Positions 1 through 9,865 of a stretch of 64,000 nt of DNA are shown piece after piece. Each line of letters starts with the position of its first letter. The stretch's first letter is position 1. A program made the translations under genes and the position numbers. The stretch comes from Ceratothoa steindachneri (Eukaryota > Arthropoda > Malacostraca > Isopoda > Cymothoidae): NCBI GenBank assembly GCA_963969495.1, contig OZ018321.1, forward strand, positions 135,161,315 to 135,225,314, given 5' to 3'. Under the pieces are notes generated by a model that was not told the DNA's origin, made no database searches, and saw only the letters and a list, made by a program, of their open reading frames with translations.

Positions 1-1252
1 GCTATCGTCGGCGAACTTGGCTATCGAGCATATTAGTCCTTCGTTTATATCATTGATGTAGATGATGAACAATAGAGACCCAAGCACTGAGCACTGGAGC
101 ACTCAGCTACTGACTGGCGTCCATTTCGAGACTCTGCCGTTGATCTTTACTTGATGCCTCAGTCCCGAGAGCCAGTTTTCTATCTATTGGGCTACCTTGC
201 CGGTAAAGCCAAGGGCGCGGACTTTATTCATCAACCTGCGGTGTGGTACCTTATCAAAGGCTTTTTGAAAGTCCAAGTATAAGATATCCACAGCTCGACT
301 ACGGTCATACTCACTCAAGATACCGTGGAAAAATTCTAGTAGGTTAGTGAGACATGAACGGCCCTTGCGAAATCCGTGCTGGAAATCCAAGATAAGGTTA
401 TGCAACTCTAAGTGCTGCACTATACAGTCCGCGATTATTCCTTCGAGTAATTTGCCTACGATAAATGTCAGACTTATAGGCCGGTAATTACCAGGGCATT
501 AGCGATCCCCCTTCTTATAGATGGAAGTTACGTCTGCTATTCTCCAGTCTTCTGGCACCTCTCCAGTTTTCAAAGATTTGTTAAAAATGGTGATGAGGTA
601 TGGAGCAACCTCTTCACTAACTTCTCGGAGGAATCTAGGAAGAAAGCCATCTGGACCTGGATAATTATACGGGTTAAGGTTTCCTAGTCTGGCTACTACT
701 TCGTTTCTCTCTAAAACTATTTCGCATAGGTTTTCGCCCTCTTCGAAATGAATGTCCGCCCTTGGAGCTGGACCATCAACTTCCCTCGTAAATACGGAGG
801 CGAAGTAGCCATTCAACACGTTGGGGATATCTGGTTCTTACTTCCGGAACACGCAATTGTCATCTCTCAGCGGTCCTATGCTATGGCGAATCGGCTTGTG
901 GCTATTGACATACCGGAAGAATTCTTTCGGGGTATTTTTACAGGAGGAGGCAACCCAAACTTCCTCGCTTGCTCTTAGCTCTGCGCATAAGAGAATACTT
1001 TTACCTGTATTGAAAAAACATTTCTTCATTACTGTTGACTTTCCAGTTATTGTAGGCAGTTTTCCTGTTCCTTATCACTGCGGCGATGCCTCGATTGAAC
1101 CATCTCGGTTGGAGAGGATTGCCGCTCCTCCTTTTGCTGGGGACAAACACAGACTGTTGGGTCATAAAACTTTCTTCAAACGCCAACCATTTGTCTGAGG
1201 CTCCTTCTCCTATTGCGGTCCCAAGCCGAGCTATCTCATTCCGAAAACCCAC
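1..1252 (-). pseudogene. CR1 ORF2: linker and reverse transcriptase, partial
   Basis: The linker after the endonuclease is visible at 1252-1001 (PRWFNRGIAAVIRNRKTAY) and 1029-838 (KEFFRYVNSHKP). RT begins at 819-499 (NYFASVFT-like region read as LNGYFASVFT, PGPDGF, VPEDWR, YKKGDR). It continues at 420-184 (HGFRKGRSCLTNLLEF, VDILYLDFQKAFDKVPH, the first catalytic Asp) and reaches LLFIIYINDIN and FADD at positions 100-1. At least three breaks separate these pieces. RT copies element RNA at the nicked target. The thumb and 3' UTR are missing only because the window ends. Confidence 0.85.
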
Positions 1253-1259
1253 AAAGTTC

Positions 1260-2033
1260 GTGCGTCGGAAGTCGAGTTTAGAGATAGTGACACAAGAGCG
1301 TCTCTCACATGGAATATGGACGGAAAACGTGACTGTGCGGTGATCGCTCCCGCCCAGACACTCCCACGCTGAATCCGGATAACAATTCGGCCTCGGTGGT
1401 AAACACCAAGTCTAACATGTTCTCACCACTCGTTGGCTCCTCTACCCATTGTATCAGGAGGTTATCCTGAGCGAACTCAATCAATCTTCTCCTTTCCGCA
1501 TCGCCTGTCCAGTTCCTTCAGTCATTTCCAAGACAGTTGAAGTCACCAATGACCAAACTTGTGTTACTATTTATCAGGTCAGTGAGCTTTGCATACAAGC
1601 TTGAGTCTAACTCTTCTGACTGTCTTTTAGGCCTGTAGACCACCAGTACTCGGTAAGAGGAGCTGGTACAATCTATGTCTAGTCCTAAAATCTCGTGACC
1701 AGATTTCACATTTTATTCGACAGCGGGGAAACAGTTCCGGACGTATACCATAACTCCGCCGCCCTCTTTATAAGGTCGGTCACGGTGGAACATTGTATAA
1801 CCGGGGATCGTAAACTCACTCTCTAAAACTCGCTTGTCACTATAGATCCACGTTTCTACGATCACCATGATATCTATTCGCTTATCGGAAGCCAATACAG
1901 CCACAAGTTCGTCCCACTTGTTCCTTATCGACCTCACGTTAAAAAATAAAACTTCTAGGGAACGCTGGCTAGTCCGCACGCTCCCTCTACTAACGCGTTT
2001 CCTGATGACTGGGATGGAGTGTTGTTCTCCCAA
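1260..2033 (-). pseudogene. CR1 ORF2 N-terminus: AP-type endonuclease
   Basis: The minus-strand ORF from 2033 shows the APE endonuclease signature: an Asn motif (FFNVRSIRNKWDEL), the catalytic Glu in VETW, then YRP, GDFN (Asp/Asn pair) around 1540, LDLVFT near 1420, and SDHRTV near 1335, the terminal Asp-His motif. The enzyme nicks target DNA to prime reverse transcription. Stops near 1713 and 1518 and a frame change around 1350 interrupt the reading. The most likely start is the ATG at 2033, inside the end of ORF1, an arrangement common in non-LTR elements. Confidence 0.8.
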
Positions 2034-3420
2034 AGGGACGTATTGCCATGAGCTTCGTCAGAGTTGCCTGAATCTTCTCCACCTGGGACCGGTTCTTTAT
2101 CACCGGCAGGGCTTTCATTACGCTCTGGTTGATGTGCAGCAGGGCCTCTTGCAGTAGAATTTATAGCATTGACATGCTCTCGTGGCTCGTATTGAGTCTC
2201 CTGCTCGGTAGTATCCGTAAAGTTGCCCCTTGACTCGTCCCGTGCAACCCTCAACAACCAAAAGGACTTCCTGTCGATTAATTCGTCCAGAAACCTTCTT
2301 CCTCTGTCGTTTAGGTGGACCCCGTCCTCCGTGTATAGGTCATCTCTTCCGAAGAACAAGTCGAACGGGTCTACAAACCTAACCCCTGTCAATGCACAAA
2401 GGTGACCTAGTCGTTGGTTAATGCCAAGAAGTTTGCTATTTGCGTGAGCTGTAGCAAACTTCCTGGGTAGCATCCCCACGAGCATGGCCTTGCTTGTCTT
2501 TGACAGAAGATCCTCTGCAATCTTAATCAATGTCTGGACTATATATTCCGTTAGCTATATATTCCTTCTCCGTTAGGAAAAGGTCGTTTGCACTGACCAA
2601 TGAGGCCAGTACGGAACTCCTGGCGAAATTACGTACAGTCCTAACTTTGTCTTGTATCGCCTCGTTATCCCTCCGGGGAAGACATCGCACTTCCCATATG
2701 TGGCACTTCCCCTCACCCAGGTGGTACTGAAGGCCTCGCAACTGCAAGTATTCCACCATTACGCATTGCGCGCCCTCGTCCGACAGGACGATAAAGCGAT
2801 TTAGGGTCCTCTTTTAGGCCTCTGCGGTAGGGGAGGTCGTCCTCTGCTTCTTCTTCTTCTTACCACTTTTCTTTTTCCTTCTTACTTCCTAAAACTCTCC
2901 TTCGTTCGAGCTCTCACCCTTAACCTCCAGTGAACCCTCCACTGCCGGTGCCGATGTTCTTCTCTTGGTCGGTTCACTTATGCTCACTGGTGGTTCCATC
3001 GCAGCTACTACCTGCCTTTTCTTCTCTCTTCTTCGTTTCTTTTTCTTCGAATTGGTCCGAAGATTTACTGCAACAGCTTCATTGGGAGCACCTGCAGCCC
3101 CAGTGTTATCGTTTTGGATATTCTGTGGGTCCGTTCGAGCTGCACCCGAGACAAAAGTTCCGGCAGTCTTGAAGGTTGCCGCGGATCTAACGACGTCAGC
3201 ATTACTTGTCTCTGTTCTTCGACCCCCTCCTTTAGACCTGTCCTGGTCTTTTCCACGAGCTCCCTTTCCGGATTGGCAGTACTTCTCTCTTACATCGTGT
3301 CTGCGGCATTACTGTCCGCCACGATAGTTCCTCTAGTTTCGTTCCCCTCTCCTGGAGGTGACAGAGATGACACTTCTCCTGAGTTTGCCAACGGCCTCTT
3401 AAAGTTGGCCGGCCTGATTC
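1955..3420 (-). pseudogene. CR1 ORF1 with SGNH (GDSL-type) esterase domain, frameshifted
   Basis: Read on the minus strand, the N-terminal part (about 3420-2830) is rich in Ser, Pro and Asn and has Lys/Arg clusters (KKKKRRREKKR near 3030), likely nucleic-acid binding or nuclear targeting. Two open segments follow. Positions 2759-2523 carry an SANDL motif resembling SGNH block III. Positions 2530-1955 carry DGVHL (Asp69 and His72 of that 191-aa segment), the block V Asp-x-x-His pair. The two segments are out of frame by one shift near 2530, where a short duplication containing ATATATTCC is visible. ORF1 overlaps the start of ORF2 by about 80 bases. Family knowledge: ORF1 of many CR1 elements carries such an esterase and acts in the retrotransposition particle. 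That this copy lacks activity is inference from the breaks. Confidence 0.72.
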
Positions 3421-3660
3421 CTCAAGTTAGTCAATTCCACAATGCAGTTTTATTCGAATTTACCAAGTTGATTTCTCACGACGGCCTGTTCGCGGTAGTG
3501 ACGTTTTTCCGCTTCCCTCATTTTACTCTCCATTACCAATTCTATGTCCCAGAACTTGCAGACGATCTGACAAGTGAGGTTCTTAAATTTCCCTCTTTAA
3601 AATATATACACCAACGAATGCCTCCGAACCTAGGACATTCAGTTTTTAATTGTTGGGCAC

Positions 3661-3886
3661 CAAACAATTTTCTCTATTTACTTTTGTGCTTTTGTCAGCT
3701 GACTAAGCGCGGGTTAATATCTTCGATGCTTGTGAACACTAAAATGAGAGGGAAAGTTATAGTGCTGGGTTTTGCGCTGGCCTCATCCGCCTACCCTGCA
3801 GGTCTTTCCAGCCCCTCTCTACCAGATCTCCCCATTCGCATGCCACACTAGCCGAAAGGGTTTCCCAATAGACTAGACGGTCGCCG
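3661..3886. other. Unassigned gap between CR1 relic and LTR element
   Basis: No motif, repeat or convincing ORF is recognised here. A plus-strand frame stays open across 3114-3851, but most of it lies antisense to CR1 ORF1 and it shows no domain. This stretch may be the degraded 5' UTR of the CR1 element or old flanking DNA. Confidence 0.3.
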
Positions 3887-4268
3887 TGAGGGAATTCCAC
3901 GTGGAATTTCTTGTCCAGCACGGAACTTCCTTGCGCTGTAGAAGGTTCTTTTAGGCTTAAATTGGTAAGCCTAACCCCCCTGCCCCGTTCCAAAAGCGGT
4001 AGCCTCGAACTACTTTCACCACGATTCACCTTTACACGGGCTAGACTAGCCTAGGCAAGAAGATTCGAGGCCATTCGAGAGTAGAGCTGTTTCCCACTAA
4101 ACCCTCTCTCACGAGGAGAGCCTCAGACATATCTATTGCTCACTTCTCATGAGACAAGGACAGAGTTGAGAAGTCTCGCCCGGATCCAAGAAGATTCCCC
4201 CTGGTTTAAAGCCAGGTGCTAATAACAAAGCCAAGTGACAGCTGAACTATTTGTGTGTTGCAATTAGC
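3887..4268 (+). repeat. LTR family C, 5' copy (partial)
   Basis: About 380 bp match 6946-7325 closely, in the same orientation, from TGAGGGAATTCCACGTGG to the segment ending GTGTGTTG.AATTAGC. Flanking DNA differs on both sides, as expected of a pair of LTRs around an internal region. Compared with the 3' copy, the 5' copy stops at 4268 and lacks the following roughly 630 bp, so it is either truncated or the 3' copy is composite. A possible primer-binding context (TGGTGTTGGACCCC) lies at about 4373-4386. Confidence 0.78.
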
Positions 4269-4646
4269 TTTTGTTATTTACGTCTACCCTTTTTATTTTA
4301 ATTTTTGTATTATACTGGTAGAACGCAAGTTCAAGTTAATTGAAGAGCAGTGGAACGTAATATATTTAGATTTGGTGTTGGACCCCAGGTAATTAATTTT
4401 TTCTATTGTGTTTGAATTTTGGAGACTCTCCTGGTTATTAATCCGAAATAGTTAAGGTCCTTGGTGTCCTAATTCCGGTAGGACCATTTTAATTTTTTAT
4501 TCACGCGAAGAAACAACAGAGGTAGGTAGTGGTATCTTAATTTTTTGGTGATCAAGGCCTTCACGAATATTCAAGTGTTCGTTTCGCGTGGGTAGTGTCC
4601 TAGCTCGTTCGCGTATCAGTGTTCCCTCAGTTAACTGCATAACAAT

Positions 4647-5755
4647 GTCATCCTTCGAAAAATTCAAGGGTCAGGGCGAACTGTTAGGTCTTTCGGGAAA
4701 AGACCTGTTAAATTACGTAAAGAAGAAGAGAGGAATCAACGGGCAGAGCGAAGGGAAAAGGAACTAAGAAAAACGGAGATGGAGAACAAACTGAAGATGG
4801 AGATGTCGGAGAACAAACTGAAAATGGAGATGGAGAAGAACAAAATGGAGATGGAAGAATGTGAACAAATTATGCAGCATGAGCCGGAAATGAGCGGAAA
4901 TCAAATGGATTTTCAGTCCATCGGTTCCCGGGCTGAATTCCCCAAACTCCTTTAGTCCATCTTCCTGCTTTTAATGATGGAGAGGACGTGGAGTCAGTTT
5001 TTACCAATTTTGAGAGAATCTTTCAGATCAATAGATGGGATCTCGAAAATGATTGCGTCGCTCGCTTACTCCCCCTCTTAAATGCCAAGTTAAGGAATAT
5101 CTTCGTATCTCTTCCTCCGGAAGCAACTTTCGACTAATCCACGTTAAAGTCCGAATTGCTAGCCGCTGCTCATATGAATAGCGAATTCTACCGCTCCCGA
5201 TTCCCCCAGGAAAGGATCCGTCCTGGTCAAACATTTCGGCAACACGGATACATCCTCCAAATACACCTTCAGTGTTGGCTGGATGCGTACAAGATTCCCC
5301 AGGTCTACGAGTCCCTTCTGGACTTCTTCCTTAGGGATCATCTTTTAGCTGCCGTGGCTCCCGAGATTTGCGCCTTCATTAAGGATAAGCGTTGTGCCAC
5401 TTTCACGGAGTGCTTGGAAGAGGCCGATTTCTACACGGGTAGTCACTATTTATACCCTAAGGATGCTAAAAAGGCTCCCTAATCGCCCCCCAAAACTAAA
5501 TTTTATGGTCCTAAGACCCCCCTAAATTGGTTCTAAGATTTACCAAAGTTCCTAGTCCCTCGAAGCCAAGAAACTTCTATCCATGGGAATACCGAAAAGT
5601 TAAGCCCCTAGTTTCTTCTCCCTCGGTTGTTCCGTACAAAAAGAACCCGATCGTCTGCTACACCTGTGGAGTTCCCGGTCATTACCGCACGAACTGTCCT
5701 CAAAACTCCCGATTCGCAAACTCTCAGTTCCACCAAGTGAACCAAATCTAGGCCA
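4647..5755 (+). pseudogene. Gag polyprotein (capsid and CCHC nucleocapsid), frameshifted
   Basis: The start at ATG 4647 gives MSSFEKFKGQ, followed by a long charged coiled-coil with repeated (K/E)(L/N)KMEM units (4720-4880). After a frame change comes the retrotransposon-gag core: DGEDVESVFTNFERIF at 4980-5025 and the stretch 5156-5482 with YRSRFPQERI, QCWLDAYKIPQVYESLLDFFLRD and EADFYTGSH. A CCHC zinc knuckle (CYTCGVPGHYRTNC, Cys-x2-Cys-x4-His-x4-Cys) is at about 5660-5701. Gag assembles the particle that packages element RNA. The N-terminal coiled coil before the capsid domain is typical of one arthropod Gypsy group. Breaks near 4730, 4950, 5136 and 5482 make it a pseudogene. Confidence 0.8.
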
Positions 5756-5859
5756 CCCCTGATCTTCCTCCGTCGTCTCAGGAGACTTCCGATCCTCCCT
5801 CGCCCGCCAAAGACCCGGTCCATCAGGTAAACTTTCTCTTTAATGAGAACAACCCTGGT

Positions 5860-6200
5860 GGATTGAAGTTCGAGAACGGAAATGTAAACGGTCGCCGAGT
5901 ATCGACCCTTGTCCGTGACACCGGGTGCACCTGTAGTATATTGTCTGAGGAACTACTCCTCCCTGTTGGGCCCGACCACAGAAAATTTGCGGTGGTCCAC
6001 GACTACCTTGGCTGGTCCAGTCGTTTCCCAGTAATTCGTTGCCACATCGATTGTGACTATATGTCCGGTTGGGCCGAAGTGGTAGCGGTCCCAATCCAGT
6101 TCTGCTCCGTTTTGTTAGGTCAGAACCCCGTAATTCACAACCATCCCGTGGCCCAGCCCCTGATTAACCGTACACAGGCAGCCCTGGAATCCCGTGCACC
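5860..6200 (+). pseudogene. Retroviral-type aspartic protease fragment
   Basis: The frame from 5863 reads VSTLVRDTGCTCSILSEELL. DTGCT is the active-site Asp-Thr-Gly, followed by hydrophobic strands (LLLPVG, FPVIRCHIDC, AEVVAVPIQ, VLLGQNPVI), where LLGQNPVI corresponds to the conserved C-terminal LLG-D region with the Asp lost. The protease would cleave the Gag and Pol polyprotein. The frame runs to 6210 and continues in another frame into pol linker sequence. Confidence 0.75.
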
Positions 6201-6575
6201 TGTCCCCTGAAAATCCCTATCAGCCCGGAGTTCCAAGCCCTCCAGAGCAACAAGTTTTGCCGCTCCTAGAAGGAGTGCGCAACTCTCCTCCCTTTTGGGA
6301 GAAAACTAAAACCCTCGAGAGTGAGTCCATCCGAGGTAACAAACGAGTGTCGTATTTCGTGAAGAAGGACTTATTGAGAGGTATAAGACCTACTTTGACC
6401 TTAATTCACGAGAACGAAAATCCAAGCTTGGCGCGGAGGTGCTAGTGCTAATTTCCACGGGAAGCAACAAACTCCTTAGCCTGTGAAAGGGACCCTACCC
6501 CGTCTTCGAGGCTAGAGGACCCGTGGATTATCTAATCCATACTCCGGCGGGAGCGAAGGTTTTCCACGTGAATTG
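6200..6575 (+). pseudogene. Pol linker fused to integrase C-terminal tail (internal deletion)
   Basis: From 6200 the sequence reads as the region between protease and downstream domains (EFQALQ, KRVSYFVKKDLLRG). After about 6435 it reads EVLVLISTGSNKLL, KGPYPVFEARG, VDYLIHTPAG and AKVFHVN, the beta-strand tail that follows the integrase core in Gypsy pol (normally ending in a HVN box). RT, RNase H and the catalytic D-D-E core are missing between them, so the deletion junction lies around 6390-6435. Stops are present. Confidence 0.65.
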
Positions 6576-6945
6576 TATATATATTATCTCATTAATGTTG
6601 CTAATTATGATTTTTTGGGGGTCCACTAAATTGTTTAGTTTTTAGTCCCATATTTATGCCTCCATTTAATTGTATACTTTTTTTGGTTCCACTGAAATGT
6701 CGCCAATGTTCTCCTGTAATTTTTTTTTTGTTTAAAATTGTACTAGTTAAATTCTCTAGAATTGACCTGTTTAGGCTTATGTCCGTAAATTCCCCGCTGA
6801 GCTCAGATTTACGTTTATTTTTTTTGTGTGTACACCTGTCGTAGCAGGTCAGAATTTCCCTAGACCCTTGATAATTCTAGTTTGACGGGTGGGATGATCC
6901 TTTCCTACGCACTGCTCTTTAAAGCATCATCTTTCGGTTGGGAGA

Positions 6946-7958
6946 TGTGTGAGGGAATTCCACGTGGTATTTCTTGTCCAGCACGGAACTTCCTTGCACG
7001 GTAGAAGGTTCTTTTTAAGCTTAAATTGGTAAGTCTTACCCCCCTTTCACAAGCGGCAGCCTCGAACTGCGTCCACCACGATTCACCTTTACACGTGCTA
7101 GAATATCCTCGGCAAGAAGATTCGAGGCTATTCGAGAGTAGAGCTGTTTCCCACTAAACCACCCCTCTCGGGGAGAGTACATACATATATATTGCTCGCT
7201 TCCCATGAGACAAGGACAGATTTGAGAAGTCTCGCCCGGACCCAAGAAGATTACCCCTAGTTCCAAGTCAGGTGCTAGCAACAAAGCAAAGTGACAGCTG
7301 AACTATTTGTGTGTTGGAATTAGCCCCAGCCAGTGAGGTTATTCTAGTTAACGATCGCCACCGAGTAATTTTCTAACTTCTCTCATCAACTCCTGTCGAA
7401 GCCCTCCTCGTTCGCCCCTCGTTTTCGAGTGGCCGAAATACTCTCCCCTGGACCGGAAGTTACCGCCCCCTCTTCTTTTTTTGGAGAACCGTCATCACTT
7501 TAACATCCCGCTCAAAAGTTCCGAGCGGCCTCGCCTCACGTGCACAAGACTTTCCTAAGCCAACCCTTCTTCCCCTTCAGTAACCCAATTTAGTTAATTC
7601 CCCCCCCCTTCATTTGAATAGTCTCCTTCTGTAATACCTTAAGTTTTAAATTTATAGTCTGATTTATAACTACAATTCCCCCCCCCCCCTTCGTTTACTG
7701 ATGTAATTTTATCCATTAATTCTCTGAGGTAATTTTGCCCATCAATTCTCTCATTATTTTTATGTAAATAAAATTATTTTTTGTACATTCCTCTTTAAAT
7801 AACCTTGAGCTTTGCCATTGCTCATAATTTACCTGACCTCGTTGAACTCTTTCTTGCTACTCAGCCCGTCTAAACTAGTGGTGTTCCGTCCCTTCGTCGG
7901 TCCGCCCGTAAGTTATTGGTCCCTCACCCATAGATTGATGTACCCTTGGTATTGATGT
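6946..7958 (+). repeat. LTR family C, 3' copy (about 1.0 kb)
   Basis: It begins TGTGTGAGGG after a purine run. The first 380 bp match the 5' LTR. The later part (about 7385-7950) matches, in reverse complement, the copy at 50580-51468. Shared landmarks are CTCATCAACTCC, poly-C runs, repeated CATTAATTCTCTGA motifs, an ATGTAAATAAAATT polyadenylation context at about 7761-7774, and ACCTTGAGCTTTGCCATTGC. A TATA-like ATATATATTG lies at about 7184-7193. Relative to the third copy it has roughly 180 bp of extra sequence (about 7165-7385). Confidence 0.75.
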
Positions 7959-8390
7959 AATATAATGTCATACCACGACAGTCCCAAACGTGGGGCAGCT
8001 TATGGGCCGCATCCATAAGTGATTTATCACTGGTTTCTCGCCAGGACTGACAGGAGGAGGAAAGCCAAGGTCGGGGCCAGACTCTTAGCCCAGGCATTCA
8101 AGAGATATCTTGCTATGACTAGTGACCTAGCCCGAGACCTTTCACCTAACCTGGCAGCCAACTAGGCGGGAAAGTTCTGATCAGTAACAGCCCAGCCTAA
8201 ATCACCAAAGGACGGTCACAGGGGCTGGTCAGGCATTATGCGTTAGGGGTGAGCTTTTAAGGGCATTCTAGCCTAACCACATTATTCCGTCCCCTGTCGG
8301 CCTGAGACCTCCTCCGTCCCAGTCTCTCACAGCGTGTAGGAATCATTTAGTGCTATTTATAGAGGTTTCAAAGCCTTCCTTCTGGTGCAT
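7959..8390. other. Unassigned GC-richer segment
   Basis: About 430 bp of mixed sequence without an ORF, tandem repeat or recognised motif. It lies between the 3' LTR and the GA satellite and is noticeably less AT-rich than the surroundings. It could be residual single-copy DNA or an unrecognised element. Confidence 0.3.
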
Positions 8391-9728
8391 GAGGTAGCCG
8401 CCAGGTCCTTACTTGTAACTAGAAAAGAGATGATAGATAATGATAGATGAGAGTTGTTAGTAGGGATGATGCACATATACACACACTTATACACATACAC
8501 AGATATACCGAAGCATACATTTATACAGAGAGACACTATAGCTCCCCCTTTTTTTAGATATTGAGATGGGTTGAGGAAATGTGGGGAAAGTAGACGAGAG
8601 AAAACCAGAGAGGACAAAGGCGAGAGTAAAGGAGAAACCAAAATATAGAAAAAAAGAGATAAATCTAGATGAGAGAGAAGGAGAGAGAAAAGAGAGGAAA
8701 AGAGTAAAGAGGGTGGGTCATTGAAAGAGACTGAAAGAGAGAAATGGATAGGGGGACAGATATATGGAAATATACATCTTTCATCTATATACACATACAT
8801 ATAGAAACAGTTGCAACACATATATTCACATACATAGAAACAGTGAGGAAAAGAAAGAGAGAGGAGAGGGATAAATGAAGGAAAACAAAGAGGCAGAGAA
8901 AAAACGGGAGCGAGAGATAAGATAAGGAGACATAAGAGAAAGAGAGGGAGAGTTAGAGTGATACAGAAGAAGAAATAATAGAAAAAGGACAAAAGACAGA
9001 AAAATAAGACAGGGCGAATAAAAATTAGGAGAAAAATAGGAGCGGGCGAATAGAGACAGAAGAGAAAGAAGAAAAGAGATATAGAGAGGGAGCGGAAGTG
9101 AGATGTTGATAGATAGATCTATAGATAATTGAGAAAGAAGAGAAAAGGAGACGAGAGTAAAAATAAACAAAAATAAAGAAAATTGAGAGTTAGAAAAAGG
9201 AGATGCTGAGAGAGATAATAAGAGAGAGCGAGTGATTAGAAGAGGCGCAAACAGAGGAATGGCTAGATAGACAGAGATTTGAGGTGTACATCTTCCATCT
9301 ATATACATATAAATATAGTCAAGGTTAAAAAACGTATCTACAGACATATAAACACAAAAAGAGAAGAAAAAAGAGAGGACAGAAAGAGAGAATAAGAGGA
9401 TAAAAGTAGGGAGAATAAACAAAGAGAAAAAAGGGAGAGCGAGAGACAACGGGAGGAAGAGAGAGACGGAAAAGGAGATAAGAGAGAAAGGAAAAAAAGT
9501 TAAATAAGAGGCAGGGTGAAAAAAAGGGAGCGAGAGAGAAAAGAGAGAGAGAGAGAGAGAAGAAAGAGAGTTAGAGAATGAGATTGAGATGATCATAGCT
9601 TGATAGCTAGATAGATAATTGAAACAAAAGATGAAAGGATATCAAATGAATTGAAAAAGGAGCAAACAAACAATAAATTTGAGTCAGAAAAAGGAGAGCG
9701 GAGAGAGATAATGAGACTGAATGATTGG

Positions 9729-9769
<41 letters not shown>

Positions 9770-9791
9770 ACAAGGAGTAATAAGGAAAGTA
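8391..9791. repeat. Purine-rich (GA) satellite, left part
   Basis: The plus strand is almost all purine, with (GA)n and (GGA/GAAA) runs, including clean (GA)n at 9725-9768. It is punctuated by pyrimidine-containing landmarks of the type ATACATCTTTCATCTATATACACATAC at about 8772 and again near 9285, each followed by a short CA-rich block with ACACATATTCACA-like words. The spacing is about 513 bp, indicating a higher-order tandem unit. Long minus-strand frames here translate to Ser/Leu/Phe low-complexity strings and are not genes. Confidence 0.85.
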
Positions 9792-9865
9792 AGTACACTA
9801 GGAGACCTTACGGTCCATTCAAAGAGGGTACCTTTAGACTAGCAATCGAGCGGGCACATGGCTGC

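Larger units (their letters stand above)
1..3660 (-). mobile_element. CR1-like non-LTR retrotransposon, 3' end outside window, decayed
   Basis: On the minus strand the order is a lysine-rich ORF1 leader, an SGNH-esterase-like ORF1, an AP-type endonuclease, a linker, and the first RT motifs. The RT catalytic FADD motif lies at the very first bases of the window, so the rest of RT and the 3' UTR are to the left of position 1. Esterase ORF1 plus APE endonuclease plus RT is the known architecture of CR1-group elements. Stops and frameshifts in every module show that this copy is dead. The 5' boundary is uncertain: clear protein similarity fades beyond about 3420 and nothing element-like is recognised past 3660. 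Confidence 0.85.
4269..6945 (+). mobile_element. Internal region of a Gypsy-type LTR element lacking RT, RNase H and integrase core
   Basis: Between two direct LTR copies lie, in order, a leader, Gag (about 4647-5755), protease (about 5860-6190), the segment that normally follows protease (6190-6400), and then directly an integrase C-terminal tail (6430-6575). The whole RT-RNase H-integrase core, usually more than 2.5 kb, is absent. The last part (6580-6945) is AT-rich 3' leader ending in a purine run (GGTTGGGAGA) just before the 3' LTR, a plausible polypurine tract. The structure is that of an internally deleted, non-autonomous derivative. Confidence 0.78.

Noticed and set aside
3114..3851. 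Plus-strand frame of 245 codons
   Set aside because: Much of it is antisense to the Lys/Arg-rich ORF1 leader of the CR1 element, and it shows no domain or plausible start context.
3757..4029. Minus-strand 90-codon frame across the LTR
   Set aside because: It lies antisense to the duplicated LTR, and the second copy of the LTR does not keep the frame.
8357..9798. Long minus-strand frames (211, 256 and 63 codons) rich in Ser, Leu and Phe
   Set aside because: They are translations of a GA/CT-rich satellite. The composition is fully explained by the DNA repeat and the frames overlap one another in different phases.
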